64,000 nt of DNA. Source: Pedobacter antarcticus. Its GTDB lineage: Bacteria; Bacteroidota; Bacteroidia; Sphingobacteriales; Sphingobacteriaceae. A program made the translations under genes and the position numbers. This document shows positions 34,697 to 44,382 of this stretch, one piece after another. The notes under the pieces are model-generated. The model saw only the letters and a list, made by a program, of their open reading frames with translations, had not been told where the DNA came from and made no database searches. How positions within the stretch are numbered: the stretch's first letter is position 1; each line of letters opens with the position of its first letter. The stretch spans positions 307,730 through 371,729 of the forward strand of contig NZ_FONS01000001.1 in the NCBI RefSeq assembly GCF_900112985.1. Direction: 5' to 3'.

Positions 34697-36871
34697 TTAT
34701 CCGCCGTTAGCCGACTCTAAATTTGGAAGATTTATTTCTATTCTGGTACCTTTCCCAGATCTGGGTGAAATTTGAAGTTTACCATTTAGTAGATTTGCCT
34801 TGCTTTGAATCATTCTTAGGCCTAGTCCATTTGCAAAATTTGGCCCGGCTTCAAAACCCTTTCCATCATCCTCCACAACAATTTGTATGGTGTTTTTTGT
34901 AATACAAACTTTAAGTTTAGCACATGCTGCTTCAGCGTGTTTAACGACATTGAGCAATAGTTCCTGCACAATCCTGAAGACTGAAATCTGCAAATATTGA
35001 TCCAGGTGATGTGCTAAACCCGAATAAGTGGCCTCAATCCGAACAGTGACTTCGAGTTGAGACTTTACATCATTTAGCGCTACCTCCAGCCCAAAGTCTT
35101 CTAAAATAGTGGGCATTAGCTGATGTGAAAAACGCCGGCTCTCTCTTATTGCGTCGGCAAGTAACCGCTCAGTTTCCAGCATATTGTCCAACTGGGCATC
35201 GTTAGAAACCTCTCCCAGGGTATAGATATTTCTTTCCAATCTGAGTTTAACTCCATAAAGAAGTTGGCCAAGCCCATTATGCAAACTTTCGGCTATAACC
35301 TTACGTTCCTCTTGTTGAGTAGAAAGAATAGTCTTGAAAATTTCCTGCTGTTGTTTCTTTTCTAACTCAGCTCTCTCGAGTTTTAGCTGTTCATTTTTCA
35401 GACTCAATGCCAATTGTAACGTGATATCCACGTTAACGCCAAGTACCTTCTGCGGAATGCCATTTTCTTTGAAAATAAATGTTTTTACCTTAAGCACGCG
35501 GTCGGATTTGCTTGTTTTCAACTCAATAATTTCTTCAAATCCCAAATCTCCTGTTTTCAGTGATTGTAGTATTTTTTGAGCCGTAGGTTTGGAGTTTACA
35601 GTGGAGTATTCGAGGTAATGTTCTGGCTTAATAGCAGTTTCTTTTGTTAAATCAAATAGCTTGTACATTCCATCAGAACAAGTAAATTCTCCGGAAACCA
35701 GATCATATTCCCAGCTGCCGGTTCTTGCAAGCTCTTCTGATTGTTGTAAAAGAGATAAACCCTTAAGCTGCTCTTGCTCCGCAAACTTTGCTGGACTGAC
35801 GTCAAGATGTGTCGCCACGATTGCGTCTTCCATTTTTACAAATACGCTGGAATACCATTTGTCAAAACCGTCGTAAGGATACCAGAATTCCATCTGCGCA
35901 GGGTTGCCTGTAGCTAATACTTTTAACATCGTATCGAACAGTCCAACATTTTTGATACCCGGAAACTCAGCCGCATATAATTTCCCTACCAGGTCATTCC
36001 TGCTGGTTTCCCTTTCCATTTCCCGGCTTACAAGTTCAATCCTAAAATCAGTTATTTCTCCATCTGCATCCCTCACAGGTTTAAGCAGGCACATACCAAC
36101 CAAACTGGTATCAAATACCGACTGGATTAATTCTTTGCTTTCCCGAAGTTCCTCTTTCGCATTAAAATAATCAGTTATATTATGAATAACGCCGTGGATC
36201 CTATGAACATTTCTAATGCTATCGGCAGTAAAGCGGACTTTCATATTAAGTATTTTCCGCTCTTTATCAAAGGTGATAATTGGAAAATGCAATTCGAATT
36301 CCTTTTGCTGACCGGTCAGATTTTTTATTAAGCTAATAGTGTTCGCTGCTTCCCTGGCATCTATAAATTCATAGATTCGTTGCCATGTTAAAACTTCACT
36401 TTGCGGCTTAATTCCAAAAATACGATATAGTTCGTCGCTCGCCTCCAATCTACCATCTGGCAAAATCCCCTCGAAATAACCTATATTTCCAATTTCCTGT
36501 GCAAGCTTCAACCTTCGCTGTTCTTCTAGCAGCTGACCCTTGGTAATCTGAACGTCAGTGAACATTAACACCGTTCCACCATTAGCAGGCACAGCGTTCA
36601 GTGACATCCAATGGTTAGTGACCCGGCAAAAGTATTCGATATTCGAAGATTTCTGATAAACAATCGCGTTCTCGATCACGTTGAATGCTTCAGGAGAAAG
36701 GCTGATATCAAAAACCTTCCATACGTGCTTTCCAATGATTTGTGTAATGTTCAGGTTGAACAGCTGCGCAGCTTTCCTGTTTCCATAAATAAAATTGGAC
36801 TCCGAATCCAGTTGAAAACACGCTACGTTAATTAAACTTAGAATATTATCTGCTCTGGTTGTACTTATCAT
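34697..36871 (-). CDS. Multi-PAS sensor kinase of the HisKA_3 (NarX/DegS) type
   Basis: 724 aa, no membrane helix evident. Four PAS-type domains: about 5-110 (NVACFQLDSESNFIYGNRKA), 120-240 (QEIGNIGYFEGILPDG; PAC-like ERKILNMKVRFT), 245-365 (SVFDTSLVGMCLLKPV) and 370-490 (LARTGSWEYDLVSGEF). A HisKA_3 dimerisation region follows with TQQEERKVIAESLHNGLGQLL (His acceptor), then HATPase_c (VFRIVQELLLNVVKHAEA; VEDDGKGFEAG; NGLGLRMIQSKANLLNG). Such kinases phosphorylate NarL-type regulators, and one ends 12 bases upstream, so they form a pair. The cue is cytoplasmic and unknown. Confidence 0.9.
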   Translation of the reverse strand: MISTTRADNILSLINVACFQLDSESNFIYGNRKAAQLFNLNITQIIGKHVWKVFDISLSPEAFNVIENAIVYQKSSNIEYFCRVTNHWMSLNAVPANGGTVLMFTDVQITKGQLLEEQRRLKLAQEIGNIGYFEGILPDGRLEASDELYRIFGIKPQSEVLTWQRIYEFIDAREAANTISLIKNLTGQQKEFELHFPIITFDKERKILNMKVRFTADSIRNVHRIHGVIHNITDYFNAKEELRESKELIQSVFDTSLVGMCLLKPVRDADGEITDFRIELVSREMERETSRNDLVGKLYAAEFPGIKNVGLFDTMLKVLATGNPAQMEFWYPYDGFDKWYSSVFVKMEDAIVATHLDVSPAKFAEQEQLKGLSLLQQSEELARTGSWEYDLVSGEFTCSDGMYKLFDLTKETAIKPEHYLEYSTVNSKPTAQKILQSLKTGDLGFEEIIELKTSKSDRVLKVKTFIFKENGIPQKVLGVNVDITLQLALSLKNEQLKLERAELEKKQQQEIFKTILSTQQEERKVIAESLHNGLGQLLYGVKLRLERNIYTLGEVSNDAQLDNMLETERLLADAIRESRRFSHQLMPTILEDFGLEVALNDVKSQLEVTVRIEATYSGLAHHLDQYLQISVFRIVQELLLNVVKHAEAACAKLKVCITKNTIQIVVEDDGKGFEAGPNFANGLGLRMIQSKANLLNGKLQISPRSGKGTRIEINLPNLESANGG

Positions 36872-36883
36872 TTTATAGTCTCA

Positions 36884-37525
36884 CTATTGAATAATGCCAT
36901 TTAATACTGCATAACGTATTAATGCAGCGGTATTTCTAGAACCTGTTTTTTCTATCAGATTTTGACGGTGCCCCTCCACAGTTCTTTTACTTATAAATAG
37001 TTTTTCTGCCATTTCCTGATTCGTTTGCCCTTCTGCTATTAAGTGCAGTACTTCTATTTCCCGTAATGAAAAGTCTATTGCCAAGGTTGAGTTATGACTC
37101 CCCTGCTTAAACATCATATCCAACTGTCTCATAGCAAGTTCAGAACAAATATACTTACCTCCGGCGCCCACATATTTTAAAGAAAAAATTAATTCATCGG
37201 CGCCAACATTCTTCAGAAGGTAACCGGAAGAACCTGCTGAAAACGCCTGGGTAACATATTTATCGTTGTCGTGCATAGATAACATGATCACCGCGATGCG
37301 CGGATCAAATAATTTGATTTCCTTCAGCAATGTAAGTCCATCCATCTGCGGCATATTAATATCTGCCAAAATCACATCCACAGGTGCACCTGTTCTGACA
37401 AACTCCATTACCTGGGCTCCATTCTCTGCTTCGGCAGCAATATTTATATTCTTATCCATTTCCAATAACATCTTAATTCCGTCCCGGACAATGTTATGAT
37501 CTTCTGCTAATACTACTTGTAACAT
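36884..37525 (-). CDS. NarL/LuxR-type response regulator
   Basis: 213 aa. Receiver domain 1-120 with acidic pair LAEDH, phospho-acceptor Asp in VDVILADINMPQMDGL, and LMLSMHD / YLLKNVG switch residues. C-terminal LuxR helix-turn-helix (FSLREIEVLHLIAEGQTNQEMAEKLFISKRTVEGHRQNLIEKTG). Sits between the CheB gene upstream and the multi-PAS kinase downstream in one minus-strand operon. It is similar in sequence to the regulator at 43184-43840, suggesting a duplication within the cluster. Confidence 0.93.
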   Translation of the reverse strand: MLQVVLAEDHNIVRDGIKMLLEMDKNINIAAEAENGAQVMEFVRTGAPVDVILADINMPQMDGLTLLKEIKLFDPRIAVIMLSMHDNDKYVTQAFSAGSSGYLLKNVGADELIFSLKYVGAGGKYICSELAMRQLDMMFKQGSHNSTLAIDFSLREIEVLHLIAEGQTNQEMAEKLFISKRTVEGHRQNLIEKTGSRNTAALIRYAVLNGIIQ

Positions 37526-37562
37526 GATATTTTAATTTTTTTGGTCTTCTGCTTATTCTGGT

Positions 37563-38423
37563 TCAATTTTTATTTGCTCCCAATTCAAGCAATAACCTTT
37601 TTAGTCTATTGAGATGTTTTCCAAGTTGGAATATCCGTTCATTTCTTCCGGCATCGTTGTAGCTTGTCATATTTTCCAAGAGGTTCCTGCGTTCCTCCAT
37701 CATTCTTATAGCTATCCAAAGTGATTCTTCCAACTCCTTACTTTGATCTACCTGAGAAAAGTTTTCTGTTGTTTCGCTGCTCAAACGTTTCGTAATCTCC
37801 GCTTCCAGTTTTACTTCATCGGGAACAGTTCCGACTTCGCAAGGTTTACGCGAATGTAGGTCTGAAAGAATATAACCTATTTCATATAATGGAGCCTTGA
37901 AGTCTACTTTTATAGCTTTAAGTACATTTTGAGGCATATCCGGGAATTCTGCTTCTTCCGGATCCTGTATAATACAAACCCCTCCGCTTCTTTTGACGGC
38001 AGTCATACCGGAAGTACCATCGTCTAATAAACCGGTTAATATTATACCGGTTACGCAACTATCATACGTCGCAGCAGCGGATCTAAACAGCACATCGATA
38101 GACGGTCTCCAATGGCTATCATAGGCCCCTTTTTCAACTAATATCTTTCCTTTTTCAAGCATCATATGCCGGTCAGGGGGTGCCAGGTAAATAACATTCT
38201 TTTTTATCCTGTCCCCATCGGCGGCTACGACACATTTAAGACTTGTTCTTTTCTGTATCTGCTGACGAATAATCTCTACCAATGAGTTTTTGGAGATATG
38301 AATAACGACAAATACAGCCGCATCTAATTCTAATTTTAAACCGCTTGCCAGTTCTGACACCGCACTGATTCCCCCGGCAGAAGCACCTATTGTAATAATA
38401 TTCTTTACGTCATAATTATCCAT
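37563..38423 (-). CDS. Stand-alone CheB-type methylesterase
   Basis: 286 aa. The catalytic domain has the CheB triad: Ser15 (ITIGASAGG), His42 (VVIHISKNSL) and Asp135 (GLLDDGTSGM), plus LAPPDRHMML. There is no receiver domain in front. A helical extension of about 95 residues follows (KRLSSETTENFSQVDQSKEL; SLWIAIRMMEERRNLLENM). CheB removes methyl esters from glutamates on chemoreceptors, but no receptor, CheA or CheW gene lies in the window, so its client may be another signalling protein. Between two kinase/regulator genes in one operon. Confidence 0.9.
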   Translation of the reverse strand: MDNYDVKNIITIGASAGGISAVSELASGLKLELDAAVFVVIHISKNSLVEIIRQQIQKRTSLKCVVAADGDRIKKNVIYLAPPDRHMMLEKGKILVEKGAYDSHWRPSIDVLFRSAAATYDSCVTGIILTGLLDDGTSGMTAVKRSGGVCIIQDPEEAEFPDMPQNVLKAIKVDFKAPLYEIGYILSDLHSRKPCEVGTVPDEVKLEAEITKRLSSETTENFSQVDQSKELEESLWIAIRMMEERRNLLENMTSYNDAGRNERIFQLGKHLNRLKRLLLELGANKN

Positions 38424-38447
38424 ACCGCTAGATTTAAAATCTTCATA

Positions 38448-40064
38448 TTAGGAAAGGTAGGCGTCAACTCTAAATTGGATAGAGATCGCTGTGCCTTTAA
38501 GTGATGTCTGAAGATCCATATTCCCATTTAAAAGAAAAATCCTGTTTTTAATACCCCTTATCCCAGACCCCAGAGATAATGCAGATTCGATGTCCTGATT
38601 AAAACCGATCCCATTGTCTCTGACGAAAATTGTATATAAATCATCGCCTTGAGAAACAGTTATTTCTGAGAGAGATGCACTGGCGTGTTTTATACTATTA
38701 CTAACCAGCTCCTGTATAATTCGAAAAATATAGAGCTGCACTTCAGGAGTCATATTGTCCGCCGAACTATGTATATTGGTATTGATTGTAAATTTTGGTG
38801 TACTCAGGCGTTTCGCCATCTCCCTGATACCAGCTTTAAAACCAAAATCTCTTAAAACGGAAGGAGTCAGTTCATAAGATAAATCTCTTGTTTCCTGTAT
38901 AGCCTGATCAAGTAACTGATTTATTTTATCGAAGTCATTTTTGAGGTTTTTAGTTAACTGCACATTCTGCAGATTTAACCTTATACCGTAAAGTATTTGA
39001 CAAACACTATCATGCAACGCACTGCTAATTTGAGATCGTTCCTTCTCCTGTGCATCAATTGTGGCCGACATAATTAGTTTTTGCCGCTCAATTTTCAGAT
39101 CTTCAGAAATCTTGGCTATTCTTTTACGCTCCGTAATATCTACAATAATACCAGCAAAATAGGCCGTGTAAACCTCCCTATTAATCTGATGCCCCTTTAA
39201 AGATATATTTTTTGTTTTCCCCGAGCTGGTCATAACTCTAAATTCCAGATCGAGATCTTCAGCCACATTAATTGTGTTGATGATGCTTCTTCTGACAACG
39301 GCATGATCATCCGGGTGAATTAAGTCCAGGAGGCTTTGAATAGTTCCATCAAAATCCCATACGTTTAATTCGAGAATTGAATAACTGAAGCTATCTAGAA
39401 ATAACTTATTATTTCCTAACTCCATCGTCCAGGTTCCGGTACCAGAGGCTCTGAGTGTCATTTCTAGCCGATGAGTTGTATCCATTAATTTCTGCTGGGC
39501 ACTTCTACTTTCGGTGATGTCGATTAAAGTCACGTAGAATTTATTTTTTCTGGTAAATGTATCAAAAACGGATATTCCTTCCATTCTTGTATACAGTTCT
39601 TTACCGCCTGGTATAAGCATTACAATTTCGCTACTCTGCTTAGTAAGGGTAGTCTGCAATTTATGCAGGAAGCTATAAAAAAGTTCCCAGTGATTCGGCG
39701 AGATATAACTTTGAAAAAGCTTTTCCCTCAGGTTTGTTTTTACCTGCCCAAGCAAGTCTGATCCAGTCTGATTTGCCTCTTCGATAATTCCAATATGATC
39801 TAAAATAAAGTATCCGACCGGAGCAAGGTTAAATAAGCCGGCAAATTTCGCCCGCTCACTTTCCAATAGCTGATAGGACTCAGAAAGTTCGTCATTCTGC
39901 ATTTCCAGTTCCAACTGAAAGATCTCCAGTTCGCCCAGTAATTCGGCGAGTTCCTGATCGGTGATACCCTCTTTTACACCGGCTACAGGGACCGCAGTAC
40001 TTTCTATGCGTTCACGAACTTGTGAGAGAAGACTCCCTTTATTATTGCTATTTTTCTTGTTCAC
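38448..40064 (-). CDS. PAS sensor kinase of the HisKA_3 type
   Basis: 538 aa starting at a GTG (40064-40062) inside the end of the CheB-CheR gene, a 17-base overlap; no ATG is near in frame. An N-terminal coiled region (ELAELLGELEIFQLELEMQNDEL) precedes PAS domains (SLFAGLFNLAPVGYFILDHI-like; MTLRASGTGTWTMELGNNK), PAC segments, the HisKA_3 H-box EKERSQISSALHDSVCQILY and HATPase boxes (FRIIQELVSNSIKHASA; VRDNGIGFNQD; GSGIRGIKNRIFLLNG). Soluble. Translational coupling to the CheB-CheR fusion suggests the two proteins work together. Confidence 0.9.
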   Translation of the reverse strand: MNKKNSNNKGSLLSQVRERIESTAVPVAGVKEGITDQELAELLGELEIFQLELEMQNDELSESYQLLESERAKFAGLFNLAPVGYFILDHIGIIEEANQTGSDLLGQVKTNLREKLFQSYISPNHWELFYSFLHKLQTTLTKQSSEIVMLIPGGKELYTRMEGISVFDTFTRKNKFYVTLIDITESRSAQQKLMDTTHRLEMTLRASGTGTWTMELGNNKLFLDSFSYSILELNVWDFDGTIQSLLDLIHPDDHAVVRRSIINTINVAEDLDLEFRVMTSSGKTKNISLKGHQINREVYTAYFAGIIVDITERKRIAKISEDLKIERQKLIMSATIDAQEKERSQISSALHDSVCQILYGIRLNLQNVQLTKNLKNDFDKINQLLDQAIQETRDLSYELTPSVLRDFGFKAGIREMAKRLSTPKFTINTNIHSSADNMTPEVQLYIFRIIQELVSNSIKHASASLSEITVSQGDDLYTIFVRDNGIGFNQDIESALSLGSGIRGIKNRIFLLNGNMDLQTSLKGTAISIQFRVDAYLS

Positions 40065-43008
40065 ACTCTTTCTCTATGAAGGTTATTACAGATACATAAT
40101 GTTCCGCGGAAATATCTCTGGGTATATAGTTCACAGCAATTAGTAACTTTTTCAATCCTACGCCTTGAAAGTTATGCTGAAAATAAATTTCCGCTGGAGA
40201 TCTATCCTTATGGAACAGGTCATTCAGCTTATTTGTATTCCATTGGGTGTGAACAATCTCCATGAAAAATTGTTCTTTTATTTCATCTTCTCTCAGACGA
40301 AACATTACCAAAAACAATCTGTTAACAACTATTATTTTACCTTCATGATCAAGAATAACTGCCGCTTCTTTTAAATCATCAACAGCATACTGGATATAGC
40401 CTAAAAGGCTTGAGAATTTACTTTCAAGCGCCTTAACAGGTGTAATTTTAGTAAAAGTTAGTACTGCACCGCTTATAAAATTATCCATAGTTCTATAGGG
40501 CATAATTTTAAGATTGTACCATTCATTATTTCTGGTTTTAACTTCAAGCTCTTTACCATTTAACCTTTCTATCACTTCAAGAATGGTATTTTCAATAGCA
40601 GGATAATCGAAGTTTGATGCGATATGCGTGATCGAGCGACCGATGTCAGATCCAATTACATTAAATAATTTGTTAACCTGTGGCGTAAATCTCAGAATAT
40701 TAAGACTGTTATCTAAAAAAATAGTTCCTATATCGGTATTATCGAGCAGGTTCTTCATATCATTATTCATGCGGGTAAGCTCTTCAGCTTTATTCTGATA
40801 TTGAAGATTTATAGTCATCAGTTCTTCATTCAAAGACTGCATTTCTTCCTTGGTGGTTAAAGCTTCCTCATTGGTGCTCTGCAGTTCTTCATTCGTGCTC
40901 TGCAATTCTTCATTAGTAGATTTAAGCTCTTCCAATGAAGTTTCCATCTGCTCAATAGTGGTGTGCAATTGCTGTTTAGTATAAACCAATTCCTTTTCCA
41001 GCTCATCTACGACTGTACCGTGCTTTAAATTGGTAATTCCAATAATAGATTTTCTCTTTTTTACCGGTCCGCGATCAAAAAACACAAGGATATATAAATT
41101 ATGCAGCTGCATATCATTCAGATAATCGACGGTAAAATCTATAAGATGAACGATACCGTTATGCATAATTTTTAATCCGGTATAAGTAACTATATTCTTT
41201 TTTAACGCACACTGATGAAGAGCGTTGCCAAGCACATATCTAAGCTCCTCAATCACTACCTTATGTATATTCATCGATGCTTCACCGGAAGAAAATTTGA
41301 GATATTTCTCGACTGTTCCGTTTATATAAGAAATCTCCCCCTTCTCATCGACCAATAACGATGCTGGAGAATAGTTTTCAAGTAAAACTTTATGAAAACG
41401 TTCTGCAAGCAAGCTTTTCGAAACCGGCTTATGTTCGATACCTTTATTATTCTTGTCAATCTGGTTAGTAATATTAAATGGAAAGTCTATTAGTTTAGCT
41501 GTAGCCGGAGCACCATTCTTTCGCTCATACAATTTCCATTTAGAATCCAAAACCAAAAATGCATCATTATAAATACCAACAGACTCAGCAGGTCCAAGAA
41601 ATAACATACCGCCAATATTAAGGGAGTAATGAAATATGGGCATTAACTTCTTTTGCAGGTCTGCCGTCAGATAAATCATTACGTTCCGACAGCACAGAAG
41701 GTCTAATCTGGTAAATGGGGCATCTTTAATTAGATTATGCTGCGCAAATACGATCATTTCGCGGACTTCCTTTTTGACAACATAACCGTTGTTTTTCTGT
41801 GAGAAAAAGCGTTCAAGTCTTTCTTCAGAAATTTCAGAAACTATATTAGAAAAATAAAATCCACTACGTGCGTGTTCAATCGCATTAGGATCTAAATCAG
41901 TTGCAAAAATCTGTACTTTCGGTAAAGGAGAGGTTTTTACTGTCGATAGAAACTCACTCACTAGTATCGCAATAGAATAGGCCTCTTCTCCTGTAGAACA
42001 GCCTGCTATCCATATACGGATCGGGTCGCTTTTTCCTTTAACGGATAATTTAGCATACAGCTGATCCTTTACGACGTCAAATGCCGGTTCATCTCTAAAA
42101 AACTTAGTGACCCCGATAAGTAACTCCTTAAAAAGCACTTCAATCTCCTGTGGATTCTCCCTTAAAAAATTCACATAATGAATATAATCCGGGAGCTGGT
42201 GATAAGCGATCCTGCGCTCCACACGCCTTGTAATAGTATTCTTTTTATATAAGGTGAAATCATGCCCGGTATGTGACCGGAGTAATAACAATATTTTATT
42301 TAAATGAGTAAGGTTATTCCGCTCATTGATCAGCTCATCTGCCCCTATAACCTTTAACACCGGGTGACTCAGGTATTGAATTAACTTACCTGGCATCTCT
42401 TCGACCGGAAGTATGTAGTCTGCCATACCGGTCGCTAAAGCTGCTGCCGGCATACTCGGATACTCCGCGGTCTCGGGAAGCTGAACCATTGTCATTCCGA
42501 GCTTCTCCTTAATCATTCTTATTCCCGTCTCCCCATCTGCACCCATGCCGGAAAAAATAATTCCTACAGCATAATTCCATTGATCTTCTGCCAGACTTTG
42601 CATAAAATAATCTATTGACATGTGGGCACCTTTCGGCCTCGATGCTTTAAACAACAACAGCTGTCCATTATGAATACCCATATCTGCATCCGGCGGGATA
42701 ATATAGACGTGGTCAGGTGACAGCTTAACCCCGTCCTGTGCTTCTACCACCGGCATTGAGCAAGACTGCTGAAGAAGCCCCGCAACGTCCATATTCTGAG
42801 CAGGATCCATATGCATAATGACAACGAAAGCATAGCCACACCTCGCCGGAACGTGCAGAAAAAATTGCTCAAAGGAACTAAAGGATCCAGCGGAACCTCC
42901 CATTGCAATTATTGGGAAAAATTTGGGCTCATTATTTCTTTCGATATCAGCTACATTAAGCTCTGTCATTTCCCCTTCAACATATTTTCCGTTGTTTGAC
43001 TTTTTCAT
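40048..43008 (-). CDS. CheB-CheR fusion with coiled coil and PAS domains
   Basis: 986 aa. CheB-like methylesterase about 30-220 (AMGGSAGSFSSFEQF Ser; VVIMHMDPAQ His; GMGADGETGI Asp). CheR methyltransferase about 235-500 (ITRRVERRI; GVTKFFRDEPAF; IWIAGCSTGEEAYSIA AdoMet motif; IFATDLDPNAIEHAR; LDLLCCRNVMIYL). Then a PAS-like domain, a heptad coiled coil with repeated STNEELQ units (about 680-750), and two more PAS domains to the C-terminus. Both a methyl-adding and a methyl-removing activity sit in one chain. No receptor gene is present, so the methylation target is unknown. It heads the operon CheBR, kinase, CheB, regulator, kinase. Confidence 0.92.
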   Translation of the reverse strand: MKKSNNGKYVEGEMTELNVADIERNNEPKFFPIIAMGGSAGSFSSFEQFFLHVPARCGYAFVVIMHMDPAQNMDVAGLLQQSCSMPVVEAQDGVKLSPDHVYIIPPDADMGIHNGQLLLFKASRPKGAHMSIDYFMQSLAEDQWNYAVGIIFSGMGADGETGIRMIKEKLGMTMVQLPETAEYPSMPAAALATGMADYILPVEEMPGKLIQYLSHPVLKVIGADELINERNNLTHLNKILLLLRSHTGHDFTLYKKNTITRRVERRIAYHQLPDYIHYVNFLRENPQEIEVLFKELLIGVTKFFRDEPAFDVVKDQLYAKLSVKGKSDPIRIWIAGCSTGEEAYSIAILVSEFLSTVKTSPLPKVQIFATDLDPNAIEHARSGFYFSNIVSEISEERLERFFSQKNNGYVVKKEVREMIVFAQHNLIKDAPFTRLDLLCCRNVMIYLTADLQKKLMPIFHYSLNIGGMLFLGPAESVGIYNDAFLVLDSKWKLYERKNGAPATAKLIDFPFNITNQIDKNNKGIEHKPVSKSLLAERFHKVLLENYSPASLLVDEKGEISYINGTVEKYLKFSSGEASMNIHKVVIEELRYVLGNALHQCALKKNIVTYTGLKIMHNGIVHLIDFTVDYLNDMQLHNLYILVFFDRGPVKKRKSIIGITNLKHGTVVDELEKELVYTKQQLHTTIEQMETSLEELKSTNEELQSTNEELQSTNEEALTTKEEMQSLNEELMTINLQYQNKAEELTRMNNDMKNLLDNTDIGTIFLDNSLNILRFTPQVNKLFNVIGSDIGRSITHIASNFDYPAIENTILEVIERLNGKELEVKTRNNEWYNLKIMPYRTMDNFISGAVLTFTKITPVKALESKFSSLLGYIQYAVDDLKEAAVILDHEGKIIVVNRLFLVMFRLREDEIKEQFFMEIVHTQWNTNKLNDLFHKDRSPAEIYFQHNFQGVGLKKLLIAVNYIPRDISAEHYVSVITFIEKECEQEK

Positions 43009-43101
43009 GTCTTTAGCTTTTCAAATAAATAATTTAACTAATGTATGATTTATCTGCTAGCCGTGGGGGTTTAATGCAGGGAGCATCTGAAGCTGAAAAA
43101 T

Positions 43102-43149
43102 AAAAAACCAGGTGTTCAATCTAATTAAAATAGGATTGAACACCTGGTT
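43102..43149 (-). terminator. Strong terminator between regulator gene and CheB-CheR operon
   Basis: Perfect 16-bp stem, AACCAGGTGTTCAATC (43106-43121) against GATTGAACACCTGGTT (43134-43149), 12-base loop, followed on the minus strand by TTTTTT. It makes the regulator at 43184-43840 its own transcription unit. Confidence 0.95.
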
Positions 43150-43183
43150 ATAATTCGTTAAAGATATTTAAAAGCCAGTGTTT

Positions 43184-43840
43184 CTATTTAAGAATACCAT
43201 TCTGATAGGCATACCGGATCAAAACAGCAGTATTTTTAACTCCTGTTTTTTCAATCAAAGCCTGACGATGGCCCTCAACAGTTCGTCTGCTAATAAACAG
43301 CTGATCAGAAATTTCGTTATTAGTCAAGCCTTCGGCGATCAGACCGAGTACTTCCATTTCCCTGGATGACAGATCAATCGCATACCCCGGCTTTGCAGTT
43401 GTAGTTTCAGATTGTTGAATTGCAGAATTCATATACTGGAAAGATAACTCGGCGCATAAATACTTTTGACCCTTGCTAGCCTGACGAATCGCAAAAACCA
43501 ACTCATCTATCCCGACATTTTTAAGCAAATAACCTAACGCACCTTCAGCAAAGGCTTCGGTTACATATTTATAATTATCCAGCATAGATAGAATAACTAC
43601 GTTCGAATTGATCTTTCTGCGCGTAACTTCCTTTACCAGCGATAATCCATCCATTTCAGGCATATTCATATCTGCAAGAATCACATCGGCTTTGATTCCT
43701 GAATCAAGCATATCCAGAACCTGCTTTCCGTTAATTGCTTCACCTACAACATCAATAATGTCGGTTTTATCCAATAACATTTTAATGCCATCTCTGACAA
43801 TGTGATGATCTTCAGCCAGGATAACTTTTAGAGTCTTCAT
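43184..43840 (-). CDS. NarL/LuxR-type response regulator
   Basis: 218 aa. Receiver (LAEDHHIVRDGIKMLLDKTD; acceptor Asp in ADVILADMNMPEMDGL; YLLKNVGIDELVFAIR) and LuxR helix-turn-helix (SREMEVLGLIAEGLTNNEISDQLFISRRTVEGHRQALIEKTG). Clearly paralogous to the regulator at 36884-37525. Monocistronic because of the terminator behind it. A 12-bp palindrome AATTTCGAAATT (43849-43860) lies 9 bases upstream of the ATG and could be its own operator. Likely serves one of the HisKA_3 kinases of the neighbouring operon. Confidence 0.92.
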   Translation of the reverse strand: MKTLKVILAEDHHIVRDGIKMLLDKTDIIDVVGEAINGKQVLDMLDSGIKADVILADMNMPEMDGLSLVKEVTRRKINSNVVILSMLDNYKYVTEAFAEGALGYLLKNVGIDELVFAIRQASKGQKYLCAELSFQYMNSAIQQSETTTAKPGYAIDLSSREMEVLGLIAEGLTNNEISDQLFISRRTVEGHRQALIEKTGVKNTAVLIRYAYQNGILK

Positions 43841-43848
43841 ATTCCGTT

Positions 43849-43860
43849 AATTTCGAAATT
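43849..43860. promoter_or_regulatory. Palindrome upstream of the NarL-type regulator
   Basis: AATTTCGAAATT is a perfect 12-bp palindrome directly before the start of the regulator gene; short and AT-rich, so chance occurrence is possible. Confidence 0.25.
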
Positions 43861-43963
43861 TAACAAAAGAAAACGGTTAAAGTTTTTATTCTTTTACTTA
43901 AACAAGATTTAAGAAAAAACTGCGTCTGGGACTAATTCAATCAAGCTTTTTTCTTGCTGGCAA

Positions 43964-44296
43964 TTAGTGACCTGCAGTTTTCGAATAAAGGTTAATAACT
44001 AAAACACCACCGATAATCAATAGAATACCAATAATTGCTGGTACATCCGGACGTTGCTTATATATCAGTACACCCATAATGGTAACTAATACGATCCCTA
44101 TTCCTGACCAAAGTGCATAGGCTATACCAAGCTGCATATTTCTAAGCACGAGACTCAGGAAGTAAAACGCAATTCCATAACCTGTTATGACGGCAACCGA
44201 CGGCCAGAAGCGCGTGAACTCCTCCGACGCTTTTAAGGCTGTTGTTGCTATAGTTTCTGCAAAAATTGCTATTAAAAGAAATATATACGTTTTCAT
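43964..44296 (-). CDS. Small multidrug resistance (SMR) family transporter
   Basis: 110 aa, four helices, normal SMR length. The membrane-embedded proton/substrate-binding Glu14 is present (MKTYIFLLIAIFAETIATTAL), with the family motifs GYGIAFYFLSLVLRNMQLGIAYALWSGIG around helices 2-3 and IIGILLIIGGVLVINL as helix 4. It works as a dimer in the inner membrane, exchanging protons for quaternary ammonium compounds or, in Gdx members, guanidinium; the sequence is closer to EmrE/QacE-like members. Single gene by context. Confidence 0.92.
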   Translation of the reverse strand: MKTYIFLLIAIFAETIATTALKASEEFTRFWPSVAVITGYGIAFYFLSLVLRNMQLGIAYALWSGIGIVLVTIMGVLIYKQRPDVPAIIGILLIIGGVLVINLYSKTAGH

Positions 44297-44382
44297 TTGC
44301 TCGGTATCAACTGGTATCTGACAAAGATCGTGTTTTTATTTAAAAACAAACCGGGTTCACATCGCTGGCTTACCTATCTTAA

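Noticed and set aside
40860..40935. Repeated DNA inside the CheB-CheR gene
   Set aside because: It encodes tandem STNEELQ heptads of a coiled coil, common in CheB-CheR-PAS proteins; not a mobile or CRISPR repeat.
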